Below, piece after piece: positions 1-9,218 of a DNA stretch of 45,830 nt. The notes below the pieces were generated by a model that worked only from the letters and a program-made list of their open reading frames with translations, was not told the origin of the DNA and made no database searches. The position numbers and the translations under genes were made by a program. Origin of the DNA: an uncultured Pseudomonadota bacterium (lineage in GTDB: Bacteria; Pseudomonadota; Gammaproteobacteria; Burkholderiales; Eutrophovitaceae). Position 1 is the first letter of the stretch. Each line of letters begins with the position of its first letter. The stretch is from positions 1 to 45,830 of the forward strand of contig CAJXOL010000004.1 in assembly GCA_913057675.1 (NCBI GenBank), written 5' to 3'.

Positions 1-39
1 TGCATATCGTCGGCAGCGTCAGATGTGTATAAGAGACAG
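1..39 (+). other. Illumina Nextera Read-1/Tn5 mosaic-end adapter (non-biological), preceded by the last 6 nt of an i5 index
   Basis: Positions 7-39 are TCGTCGGCAGCGTCAGATGTGTATAAGAGACAG, the Nextera Read 1 adapter; 21-39 is the 19-bp Tn5 mosaic end. Exact reverse complement is present at the other end of the window. Confidence 0.98.
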
Positions 40-976
40 CTTCATACCAATCTGAATCTGACGCAGGAATTGCATTGGCTATCAAGTGCTGACTCATTTC
101 GTCACCGCGAATTTCTACACCTTTTTTGGATAATATGCCTCCAATTTGTGGAAGAAATCTGTCCGCTATGTTTGCGTGAACTAATAAGGTCTCCATTGTG
201 TTGCAAGTCCCATAACGATGGGTTTTTGCATTGTCAGCAATATTTAAAGCTTTTTCTAAGTCAGCGTCTTCATCTACATAGACGTGACAGACCCCATCAA
301 GATGTTTAATGACTGGCACCTGAGCTTCTTTGGTAATGCGTTCAATAAGCCCCTTCCCACCTCTTGGGATAATGACGTCTATGTGATCCTTCATGGTGAT
401 TAGTTGCCCTACTGCATTTCGATCTGTTGTTTCCACCACTTGAACTATGCTTTGAGGAAGACCCGCTGCATTTAATCCTGCCGATATGCATTGCCCAATC
501 ACTTGGTTGGAGTGAATAGATTCGGAGCCACCTCTAAGGATGACCGCATTCCCGGACTTCAAACATAGCCCTGCTGCATCAGCTGTAACGTTGGGTCTCG
601 ATTCGTAAATAATGCCAACGACTCCAATAGGCACTCGCATTTTTCCCACTCTAATTCCGGAGGGCCTTGGTTGGATGTTGCTAATTTCGCCAATAGGGTC
701 AGGTAGCTTGGAGATTTGAATGAGGCCTTCGCCCATACTTGCTATGGTTGCGTTCGATAGGGTTAGGCGATCAATCAAGGCGTCGGTTAGGCCTCTTTGG
801 GTCGCGTCCTTAACGTCTATTTGGTTCGCTGCAATAATCTCTGATTTCTTCGCGGCAAGCTCGTCTGCAATAGCAGTTAACGCAGCGTTTTTGGTCTGCG
901 TGTCTGCTGAGGCTATGATTCGACTCGCTTTCCGAGCTTTTTCGCCTAAGGTGATCATGTCGTAACTTGAGTTCAT
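40..976 (-). CDS. proA: Gamma-glutamyl phosphate reductase, 3' end truncated at the adapter junction
   Basis: Continuous minus-strand frame from ATG at 976: [33 protein letters not shown]...[33 protein letters not shown]...[19 protein letters not shown]...; no stop before the adapter, so it is absent from the ORF track. Confidence 0.95.
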
Positions 977-1027
977 AACTAACTTTTTATTTTATCTTAT
1001 TATGTTACAGGTAAATAAAGCCAATCA

Positions 1028-2038
1028 TTAAGTCCGAGACGGCATGATTGAAAGCCCAAGCTCTAAAAAATTGGCCCATGCGTTGCCAGGCTGCAACCCT
1101 TTAATTTGTTTATCTATCTCTGACGCTAGGATTACCGCGTCAATTAGGGTCTCTCGCGTAAGTTTATGAACTATGTTTGGAATCAGCTTTTGCCTCAATC
1201 CCCAAACGCCCGCATCAGCGCATGCTGTGCGCATGTCTAGGCCTTCTGCTAATGCTGTCTTAACGCGAAGCAAAACTTTAGCCTCTTCTGCGATGACCCA
1301 TAATACTAGGGGTGGAGCTAAACCTTCTTTTTCTAGTCCGCGTAGGATTCTAATTAAATGTGCTTTATTCCCATTTAGAATTGCTGGGCCTAGATCGAAT
1401 GGATCAAATCGTGCCACGTCTACAACAGCGTTCCGAACATCCTTTGTTAGAAGGCGGCCTTCAGGCAGCAATAATCTTAATTTAAGAATTTCTTGATGTG
1501 CCGCGATAAGATTACCTTCGACGCGCTCGGCGATCAGTTGCAGTCCGCTCTGTTCCATCGTTTGATTTTGACGTTTGAGTCGATGTGCGATCCAGCTCGG
1601 TAGTTGTTCTCTATAGATTTTTTTAACCTCAACTGAGACGCCGGTACTCCGCAAGCCAGAGAACCATTTAGACGACTTGCTGCTTCGATCAAGCGTTGGC
1701 AAAGTAATCAGCGTGATCGTATTTTCGGGTAGATGTTTCACGTAAGTTTGAAGTGCGTCACTGCCCAATTTCCCCGGTTTTCCTGAAGGTATGCGTAAAT
1801 CAACAATTTTGTTTGATGAGAATAAGGAGACTGATTGGGACTGCTCTTTTAATTTGGACCAATCAAATCGATTTTCAGCTGCAAGAATGACGCGATCTTC
1901 AAAACCTTTCGATTTTGCAGTTCGCCGAATTAAATCAGCAGCTTCTAGATTTAGTAGAGCCTCATCACCGTGCACAATATATAGTGTGCTTAAGTGGCTC
2001 TTCAAATGATTGCGTAATTCAGCCGAATCAATTTGCAT
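1028..2038 (-). CDS. holA: DNA polymerase III subunit delta
   Basis: ORF 1028..2050; HolA-like sequence (LYIVHGDEALL, SLFSSNKIVDLRIPSGKPGK, QEILKLRLLLP, VARFDPFDLGPAILNG). ATG at 2038 (MQIDSAELRNHL) is the likelier start; located next to proA. Confidence 0.9.
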   Translation of the reverse strand: MQIDSAELRNHLKSHLSTLYIVHGDEALLNLEAADLIRRTAKSKGFEDRVILAAENRFDWSKLKEQSQSVSLFSSNKIVDLRIPSGKPGKLGSDALQTYVKHLPENTITLITLPTLDRSSKSSKWFSGLRSTGVSVEVKKIYREQLPSWIAHRLKRQNQTMEQSGLQLIAERVEGNLIAAHQEILKLRLLLPEGRLLTKDVRNAVVDVARFDPFDLGPAILNGNKAHLIRILRGLEKEGLAPPLVLWVIAEEAKVLLRVKTALAEGLDMRTACADAGVWGLRQKLIPNIVHKLTRETLIDAVILASEIDKQIKGLQPGNAWANFLELGLSIMPSRT

Positions 2039-2046
2039 CAGGCCGA

Positions 2047-3780
2047 TCAACTCTTTGCATTGAGCTTTTGAACTAGATGTTCAATTTTTTCAGGATGTTG
2101 AGTCCGTAAGATTTTTTTCGTGATCGCTATAGTCTCTCTCAAGTCAGAGGTAAGTATTTGTTGTTTTACGGTCAACAAGTGAGCTGGATGCATTGAGAAT
2201 GTGCGTAAGCCCATACCTAACAATAATCGAGTAATTGACGGGTCTCCGGCGATCTCGCCGCAAACAGCTACTGATTTTTTCGCTTGATTCGCGGCTGAAA
2301 TGATGTGTGATAGAAGTTGAAGTATTGCCGGATGCAAAGGGTCGTAGAGATGAGCTACCGCGTCATCAGTTCGGTCTATGGCTAACGTATATTGAATTAG
2401 GTCATTAGTGCCGATCGATATGAAGTCGAGTTTTTTAAGAAATGCCTTGATTGACAGTGCTGCTGCTGGCACCTCAATCATTCCTCCGATTTCTATTTTT
2501 CGGTCATACGCGATACCGTCAATATCGAGAGATTCCTTGGCCTCCGCGATCAGCTGTAACGCTTGATCGATTTCATGAACGTTTGAGAGCATGGGAATTA
2601 AGATCCGAATTTTCCCGTATTTAGATGCTCTCAGTATGGCTCGCAATTGATAGAGAAACAATTGGGGTTCTGCTAAGCAGAGTCTAATGGCACGCTGTCC
2701 CAGCGCTGGGTTCGGGGCGACGCGTGTATATCCCTCAGGCTGTTTGTCAGACCCTAAGTCAAATGTCCTAATTGTGATGCAAGAACTTTTCATGTTCCGA
2801 ACAACTTGCCTGTAAGCTTCAAATTGCTCGTTTTCCGATGGAAGATCGCCACGGTTTAAGAATAAGAACTCTGTTCTGAACAAGCCGACACCAGTAGCGC
2901 CATTCTGCTTTGCAGATGCGACATCGTCAGGCAGTTCTATGTTTGCATGTAGTTCAATTTCGGCGCCATCAATAGTGGTTGCTCGGTTACGTCTAAGTCG
3001 CTTAAGTTTTTGTTGCTCGAGTAACCATTGTTTTTGTAGTACTTCATATTCAGCAAGTATCACCTCATCTGGATCAACGATAACAAGCCCCGCTGTCCCA
3101 TCAACGATGATTGTTTCGTTCTCTCGAATTAGAGTCCTAGCCTGATGCAATGCGACCACAGATGGAATGTTTAGACTTCTGGCTACAATTGTTGTGTGCG
3201 ACGTGGCGCCACCCAAGTCAGTAATGAAGCCTGCAAATTTGTGTTGCTTAAAAAGTATGACATCAGTTGGTGATAAATCGTGGGCGACAATTATGGTGTT
3301 TTCCTCGGCGTTGTGTGTTGGGGCGTCACCTGGTCTTCCGAGTAAAGCCTTTAAGATTCTTTCTGCAACTTGGCGTACGTCCGCCTCCCTTTGACGCAGA
3401 TAGGAGTCATCGATCTTGGAGAATTGTTCAAGCAAATTGTCGAGTTGTACTTTTAGGGCCCATTCTGCATTGCAGCTCATCGACTCAATGATTTTTTTTG
3501 GCGCTTCTGAGACGGTTGAGTCTTCAAGAATCATTTTATGTAAATTAAGAAAAACTTCAAACTCTGCCTCAGGTATGTCCGAGGTCATTTGTTTTCTTAA
3601 GTCTTTGAGTTCTTTGTGAACACTCTTAACGGCACGATCAAAACGTGTTTTTTCACTTCTTATTTTTTTAGTTGTAATGTTGTAATGGGCGACCTCTAAA
3701 AGCGCATGGGACGCGAGTTGCGCACGCCCGATAGCAATGCCGCCTGAGACTCCAGCACCATGCATGGTAAAGCTCACCAA
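2047..3780 (-). CDS. ptsI: Phosphoenolpyruvate-protein phosphotransferase (PTS enzyme I)
   Basis: EI signatures GGATSHTTIVARSLNIPSVV (active-site His), GVGLFRTEFLFL, PALGQRAIRLCL, DFISIGTNDLIQYTLAIDR; adjacent to HPr gene. Confidence 0.96.
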   Translation of the reverse strand: MVSFTMHGAGVSGGIAIGRAQLASHALLEVAHYNITTKKIRSEKTRFDRAVKSVHKELKDLRKQMTSDIPEAEFEVFLNLHKMILEDSTVSEAPKKIIESMSCNAEWALKVQLDNLLEQFSKIDDSYLRQREADVRQVAERILKALLGRPGDAPTHNAEENTIIVAHDLSPTDVILFKQHKFAGFITDLGGATSHTTIVARSLNIPSVVALHQARTLIRENETIIVDGTAGLVIVDPDEVILAEYEVLQKQWLLEQQKLKRLRRNRATTIDGAEIELHANIELPDDVASAKQNGATGVGLFRTEFLFLNRGDLPSENEQFEAYRQVVRNMKSSCITIRTFDLGSDKQPEGYTRVAPNPALGQRAIRLCLAEPQLFLYQLRAILRASKYGKIRILIPMLSNVHEIDQALQLIAEAKESLDIDGIAYDRKIEIGGMIEVPAAALSIKAFLKKLDFISIGTNDLIQYTLAIDRTDDAVAHLYDPLHPAILQLLSHIISAANQAKKSVAVCGEIAGDPSITRLLLGMGLRTFSMHPAHLLTVKQQILTSDLRETIAITKKILRTQHPEKIEHLVQKLNAKS

Positions 3781-3834
3781 TCACTCCTCTTTTTTATGTC
3801 AGTTGATTGATTATGAATGTTGTATCTAGTCAAT

Positions 3835-4104
3835 CTACTGTCCCTCGCCAAATAAATCTAAGACTAGATTTTTGATGGCGACAATGGCTTTATCCTCATC
3901 TGAACCATTGACCTCTAAGTCCAACAATGCTCCTTTTGCCGCTGCTAACATCATGACGCCCATGATGCTTTTTGCGTTGACACGTTTCCCATCGCGGCTA
4001 AGCCAAATTTCTGATTGATACTCCCCTGCCAGCTGCGTCAGCTTTGCTGACGCTCTAGCATGTAGTCCTAGCCGATTAAGAATCTCTATTTTTTCTTTTA
4101 GCAT
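3835..4104 (-). CDS. ptsH: Phosphocarrier protein HPr
   Basis: 89 aa; GLHARASAKL phospho-His site and VNAKSIMGVMMLAA Ser-46-type motif. Confidence 0.95.
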   Translation of the reverse strand: MLKEKIEILNRLGLHARASAKLTQLAGEYQSEIWLSRDGKRVNAKSIMGVMMLAAAKGALLDLEVNGSDEDKAIVAIKNLVLDLFGEGQ

Positions 4105-4505
4105 AAGGGCCTCTTTTGTTTCAACGGTATCTGCATAACTCCCTCGTTGCCGCCAGAGAGAGCTTTCTCAACGAGGGTTTTTAAATCTTCTTCACGGTAG
4201 GTCAATACGCGAATTAACATCGGTAGGTTTACGCCTGAGATGCCGCAAACATTATTTATTTGCAGTAGCGTCTGGGTGATGTTGCTTGGGCTCCCGCCGT
4301 ACATGTCCGTGAGGACTAGAACTCCAGTGCCGTCGTCTAGCTTTGAGGTTGCTTCTATAGCCCTTTGCGACATGCTCTCAATCGAGCCGCCCCCATCCAT
4401 GCCAATCACAGCTACATTTTTTAATGCGCCTCCTATCACGTGTTCGGCGCAATCAATGAGACTACGGCCAAGAGATCCATGTGTGATTAATATAATGCCA
4501 ACCAT
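4098..4505 (-). CDS. PTS sugar transporter subunit IIA, EIIA-Man family
   Basis: MVGIILITHGSLGRSLIDCAEHVIG...VLVLTDMYGGSPSNI; typical EIIA-Man. ORF track extends to 4538, but ATG 4505 is the likely start. Confidence 0.92.
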   Translation of the reverse strand: MVGIILITHGSLGRSLIDCAEHVIGGALKNVAVIGMDGGGSIESMSQRAIEATSKLDDGTGVLVLTDMYGGSPSNITQTLLQINNVCGISGVNLPMLIRVLTYREEDLKTLVEKALSGGNEGVMQIPLKQKRPLC

Positions 4506-4518
4506 GCTGTTTATCTTT

Positions 4519-5472
4519 CTATCTGACTTTTGCCGCAATATTTTTTTCTAATGCGTCGATGAACATTCCTGGGACATCGCAACCGGTTTGATCTTGTATT
4601 TCACGCATACACGTCGGGCTGGTGACATTGATCTCGGTGAGATAGCCGCCAATAATATCTAATCCAACTAGCAATAACCCTTGCTCTGTTAATGTCGGAC
4701 CCAACGTATCTGCTATTTCTCTTTCTCGGTCCGTGAGTGGCATGGCCACACCACGCCCACCTACAGCGAGATTCCCGCGATGATCTGCTCCTTGGGGAAT
4801 CCGTGCCAGAGTATACGGTGCGGGCTCCCCATCGATGAGTAAGACTCTTTTATCTCCATCGCTGATATCAGGAATAAATTTTTGTACCATAATTGTCCGT
4901 TGACCCAACTGGGTGAGTGTTTCGATAATTACCCCTAAGTTTGGATCTTGAGATCTCGAACGAAACACAGATGATCCTCCCATCCCATCGAGGGGTTTCA
5001 ATACGACTTCGTTTTGTTCCGCAATAAAATCGTTTATCACGGAGACATCCGCAGCCACCAACGTGGGTGATATGAATTGTGGATATTTTGTAATTGAGAG
5101 TTTTTCGTTGAAGTCTCTGATACTTTGTGGGCGATTAAATACCAGGCATCCCTCTTGCTCAAGGCTCTCAAGCAAATAAGTAGTGTAAATGTACTCCATA
5201 TCGAATGGCGGATCCTTCCGCATCACGACGCCATCAATATTAGAGGCCGATATATCTTGTGATGTAACGACTTCATACCAAGTGTTAGGCGTTTCGGTAA
5301 GGATTAAGTGCTGCGCTCGGACAATCACTTTTCCAGATACGTTCTGAATATTGTGTTGCGTTGTCACCCAAATTTGGTGTCCACGACTTTGCGCCTCTCG
5401 CATCATCACGTAGGAGGTATCTTTCTCAATTTTGAGGGTCTCTAATGGATCAAGTACAAAAAGTAAGTTCAC
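4519..5472 (-). CDS. gshB: Glutathione synthetase
   Basis: FVLDPLETLKIEKDTSYVMMREAQSRGH, VMRKDPPFDMEYIYTTYLLE, VLKPLDGMGGSSVFR, EINVTSPTCMREI. Confidence 0.96.
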   Translation of the reverse strand: MNLLFVLDPLETLKIEKDTSYVMMREAQSRGHQIWVTTQHNIQNVSGKVIVRAQHLILTETPNTWYEVVTSQDISASNIDGVVMRKDPPFDMEYIYTTYLLESLEQEGCLVFNRPQSIRDFNEKLSITKYPQFISPTLVAADVSVINDFIAEQNEVVLKPLDGMGGSSVFRSRSQDPNLGVIIETLTQLGQRTIMVQKFIPDISDGDKRVLLIDGEPAPYTLARIPQGADHRGNLAVGGRGVAMPLTDREREIADTLGPTLTEQGLLLVGLDIIGGYLTEINVTSPTCMREIQDQTGCDVPGMFIDALEKNIAAKVR

Positions 5473-5578
5473 TGGATGCCTAAGACTTTCATTTGCAATA
5501 ATTATTCATATAGTGTTGTTCGGTTTGTTGAAGTAGATTCTAACAGACCACTTGAGACATATATTTATGGATATCCAT

Positions 5579-5603
5579 AAAAAAGGGCGCCATGTAGGCG
5601 CCC
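5579..5603 (-). terminator. Rho-independent terminator downstream of amtB
   Basis: On the minus strand: perfect 7-bp stem GGGCGCC-TACAT-GGCGCCC followed directly by TTTTTT, just 3' of the amtB stop. Confidence 0.88.
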
Positions 5604-5631
5604 ATAAGAGGAGATGAAACTTTAAACGTAT

Positions 5632-6924
5632 CTAGTTGTGATATGCAGCCTCTCCGTGCGATGTTGCATCTAAACCTTCGCGTTCTTCGTCCTCCGAAGG
5701 TCGGATTCCGACAATAGCGTCAACAATCTTAATGAGGATAAAGCTGGCGATGCCGCTCCAAAGCACAGTGATAACTACGCCCTCGACTTGAACTGCTACC
5801 TGAGAGGCCATGGTGACTCCTTCCCCATAGCCGGCTCCACCAAAACCTGGTGCGCACAATATGCCTGCGCCGACAGCGCCGATGATTCCGCCAATGCCGT
5901 GCACGCCGAAGACGTCCAGCGAATCGTCATAACCGAATGCAGACTTGATCTTAGTGCAGGCATAGAAACAAACGACACCGGTGATGAGGCCTAATACAAT
6001 GGCGCCCATTGGACCGACGAATGCGCATGCTGGCGTTATTGCGACGAGGCCAGCAACGGCGCCGGAGGCCCCGCCCAACATGGTCGGCTTGCCTCTGGCG
6101 AGCCATTCAATGAATAACCATCCTAATACCGATGCCGCTGCACACAGTTGTGTGTTGAGAAGAACCAAACCGGCCGTGCCGTCAGCAGCTAATTCACTGC
6201 CAACATTAAATCCAAACCAACCAACCCAGAGTAGGGCCGCTCCAATCATGGTGAATGGCAGGTTGTGCGGAGGCATAGCTTCTTTTCCGTAGCCTAAACG
6301 TTTTCCGAGCACCAAACAAATAACCAAGCCAGCAATAGCAGCGTTAATGTGAACGACGGTGCCACCAGCAAAATCAAGAGCTCCTTTAGATCCGAGGTAT
6401 CCACCGCCCCAAACCATATGGCAAATTGGGATGTAGCTCACAAAGAGCCAAAGTGCGGAAAACCAAAGAACGGCTGAAAATTTAATTCGCTCTGCAAAGG
6501 CACCAATAATCAGTGCGGGTGTGATGCAGGCAAATGTAAGTTGGAATGTGACAAAAACGTATTCCGGAATAGTCCCACTAAGTGTATCAGGAGTGATTCC
6601 GGCTAAAAATACTTTGTCGAAACCGCCGATAATGCTGTTAAAAGGCCCTTCTGTGAATGCTAGACTGTAGCCTGCTATAGCCCATAAAATTGACATTAAA
6701 GCAACAATGGCAAAAACCTGCATTAATACCGATAGCATGTTTTTAGTTCGAACGAGTCCCCCGTAAAACAGAGCAAGTCCTGGTATTGACATCATAATGA
6801 CCAGTACCGTTGCGACAATCATCCAGCTTGTATCGCCAGCGCTCAGCGTATCTTGTGCAAAAGTCGGCCCTGAGGTCGTGGTGAGGCCAAAAGCTGTGGC
6901 CCAAAACAATAGTTTCTTAAACAT
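5632..6924 (-). CDS. amtB: Ammonium transporter
   Basis: 430 aa; signal peptide then DTSWMIVATVLVIMMSIPGLALFYGGLVRTKN, GTVVHINAAIAGLV, DDSLDVFGVHGIGGIIGA; paired with PII gene. Confidence 0.97.
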   Translation of the reverse strand: MFKKLLFWATAFGLTTTSGPTFAQDTLSAGDTSWMIVATVLVIMMSIPGLALFYGGLVRTKNMLSVLMQVFAIVALMSILWAIAGYSLAFTEGPFNSIIGGFDKVFLAGITPDTLSGTIPEYVFVTFQLTFACITPALIIGAFAERIKFSAVLWFSALWLFVSYIPICHMVWGGGYLGSKGALDFAGGTVVHINAAIAGLVICLVLGKRLGYGKEAMPPHNLPFTMIGAALLWVGWFGFNVGSELAADGTAGLVLLNTQLCAAASVLGWLFIEWLARGKPTMLGGASGAVAGLVAITPACAFVGPMGAIVLGLITGVVCFYACTKIKSAFGYDDSLDVFGVHGIGGIIGAVGAGILCAPGFGGAGYGEGVTMASQVAVQVEGVVITVLWSGIASFILIKIVDAIVGIRPSEDEEREGLDATSHGEAAYHN

Positions 6925-6944
6925 CTTAGTTCCCTTTCTTAGGC

Positions 6945-7331
<387 letters not shown>

Positions 7332-7374
7332 TCACCAATTTTCGTTGTTGGATCGCAGCACTTACATAGTAATA

Positions 7375-7391
7375 AGCATTAATCGTGCCAG
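7375..7391 (-). promoter_or_regulatory. Putative sigma54 (RpoN) -24/-12 promoter for glnK-amtB
   Basis: Minus strand TGGCAC-GATTA-ATGC; consensus TGGCAC-N5-TTGC with one mismatch; located about 100 nt upstream of the glnK ATG. Confidence 0.75.
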
Positions 7392-7453
7392 GCTAAATAT
7401 GCTATTGATAAATATAATAGTTATTCGTAAGTTATAGTTTTTTGGCGCGAATA

Positions 7454-7470
7454 CGCACCAAGTCAGTGCA
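7454..7470. promoter_or_regulatory. Putative NtrC-type enhancer site upstream of glnK
   Basis: CGCACCAAGTCAGTGCA matches the GCAC-N7-GTGC dyad of NtrC sites; about 65-80 nt upstream of the sigma54 -24 element. Confidence 0.6.
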
Positions 7471-7629
7471 TATTTATTGTGTGCGTATAGTTATGGTGCG
7501 TTTCCTGAACAAATTTATGAGGGGCCTTGTAGCCTGACTTTGAAGGTAATATTTAGAGACGTATGCTGGTGCAGGATTTACAATTGCGCCTCAAGTTATT
7601 GTGGCAAGGCTAAGGTGAGGGTTAAATCA

Positions 7630-7866
7630 ATGGTGGATAAAAGTGCGTTAGATGAATTAATAAATAAAATTAATGATTTGGTGAAAAATAGTCCAATCCA
7701 GGATGTGCAATCCAACGCACGTGCGATTATCTCTGGGTGGTTTGCAAGTCACAATCTGGTAACGAGAGAAGAGTTTGACGCTCAAATCCAGGTTTTAAGG
7801 CGAACACAAGATAAGTTACGTCACCTGGAACAGCAGATGTCGGAATTGGAAAAAAAGAGTGATTAA
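7630..7866 (+). CDS. ubiK: Accessory factor UbiK family protein (YqiC/BMFP family)
   Basis: MVDKSALDELINKINDLVKNSPIQDVQSNARAIISGWFASHNLVTREEFDAQIQVLRRTQDKLRHLEQQMSELEKK; ORF track start at 7477 looks like an artificial extension. Confidence 0.85.
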   Translation: MVDKSALDELINKINDLVKNSPIQDVQSNARAIISGWFASHNLVTREEFDAQIQVLRRTQDKLRHLEQQMSELEKKSD

Positions 7867-7945
7867 TAATGATCAAACACACCAGCTGAATCACCGTATT
7901 TTTGATTGTCTATAAATGTTCCCCGTTGAGGCTATGCGGGGGCCT

Positions 7946-9025
7946 TCAATCGGCAAAAAATTCCGGCCATCTTCCTCGAACATAAATTTGAAATTTTTTA
8001 GATAGGCCTTGTGCTGTTAAATAACTGCTCGGTACCGGCATCTCCACTGGTTTGAAATTGGCATCTTGAAGGTATTTTTTAGGGAAGTCACACTCGAGCA
8101 TGGCTGCTCGACCCAGCATCACCCAGTCAACTCCGGCGTTCATTGCCGCTTCTGCATCCTGAGGCGTTCGAATTTTTCCTGCGACCCCCAGTTGAACATT
8201 TTTTCGTTCTAGGTTTGTAAAAAGACTGATCAGTGATCGTCCTTTAAAGTCCTCGTCGTCTGCTTGTTTGAAAATGTCCCAAAGTGACATATCTAAAAAA
8301 TCGATCACATCCTCATTCATTAATTTTCGAGCGGTTTCCACTGAGTCTTTGGTCCGCATGCCAAATTTTTCAGCGCTAAGTCTTACACCAATGATGAAGT
8401 CGCGATGACACTCATTTTTTATACCATCAATGATTTCACTCAGGATCCTTGCTCGGTTTTCAAAAGAGCCGCCATATTCGTCTTCCCGTTGATTAACTTC
8501 AGCGCTTAAGAAGTTACATAAAATATAACTATGTGCCCCATGTAATTCGACACCATCAAAACCAGCTTTTTCTGCGCGCTTAGCGCCTGCGATGAAGTCC
8601 TCAATGAGTTTTTTTACCTCTGAATGTGTGAGTCCGCGAGCTCCACTTTCTGCGTGATTAAAGGCAGTAACTGGCGTGCCACCAGTAATTTCCTTAGATG
8701 TTTTCAATCCCGCATGATGGAGTTGCACGATAGCAATGCTGTCTGCTTGTTTTATCCCATCAGCAAGTCGAGTGAGACCTTCTATGTGGTGGTCCGACCA
8801 GATACCCAATTGCCCTGGGAATCCCTTACCAATTTCTTGAACATGAGATGCACAGGTCATGGTCATCCCAAAGCCACCTTTCGCTCGCATGGTAAGCCAT
8901 TTATATTCGTCGTCGCTTAGCGTTCCATCTTCGAGGCTCTGTTGATTTGTAAGAGGTGCAAGAAAAAAACGATTTTTTATTTTAGGCCCACGTTTAAATT
9001 TAATAGCGTCAAGAAGATTTGGCAT
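7946..9025 (-). CDS. NADH:flavin oxidoreductase, Old Yellow Enzyme family
   Basis: FFLAPLTNQQSLEDGTLSDDEYKWL, IVQLHHAGLKTS, GFDGVELHGAHSYILCNFLSAEVNQREDEYGGSFENRARILSEI. Confidence 0.93.
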   Translation of the reverse strand: MPNLLDAIKFKRGPKIKNRFFLAPLTNQQSLEDGTLSDDEYKWLTMRAKGGFGMTMTCASHVQEIGKGFPGQLGIWSDHHIEGLTRLADGIKQADSIAIVQLHHAGLKTSKEITGGTPVTAFNHAESGARGLTHSEVKKLIEDFIAGAKRAEKAGFDGVELHGAHSYILCNFLSAEVNQREDEYGGSFENRARILSEIIDGIKNECHRDFIIGVRLSAEKFGMRTKDSVETARKLMNEDVIDFLDMSLWDIFKQADDEDFKGRSLISLFTNLERKNVQLGVAGKIRTPQDAEAAMNAGVDWVMLGRAAMLECDFPKKYLQDANFKPVEMPVPSSYLTAQGLSKKFQIYVRGRWPEFFAD

Positions 9026-9218
9026 GAGTAAGTCTCATTTGTTTTTTTATTAGGAATTAATCACAAGACAAGATGTAATTAATTTAATTTTAATGATAGC
9101 TGAAATTTTTCCGGGTAACTTTTGTTTTAATTTATATATTTTATCTTATGCTAATGTAATAAATAAGGATTCAACAATCTTCAGATGAACGTTTTTTATA
9201 TTTTAAGAAGAGGTCGGC

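Noticed and set aside
25-309. ORF-track 94-aa plus-strand ORF
   Set aside because: Begins inside adapter sequence and is antisense to proA.
7477-7629. N-terminal extension of the ubiK ORF (MCAYSYGAFPEQIYEGPC...)
   Set aside because: Not similar to UbiK, whose family start is at ATG 7630; the extension is more likely intergenic.
7921-7941. CCCCG...CGGGG stem downstream of ubiK and the OYE gene as a terminator
   Set aside because: Short stem with an 11-nt loop and no T-tract on either strand; too weak to call.
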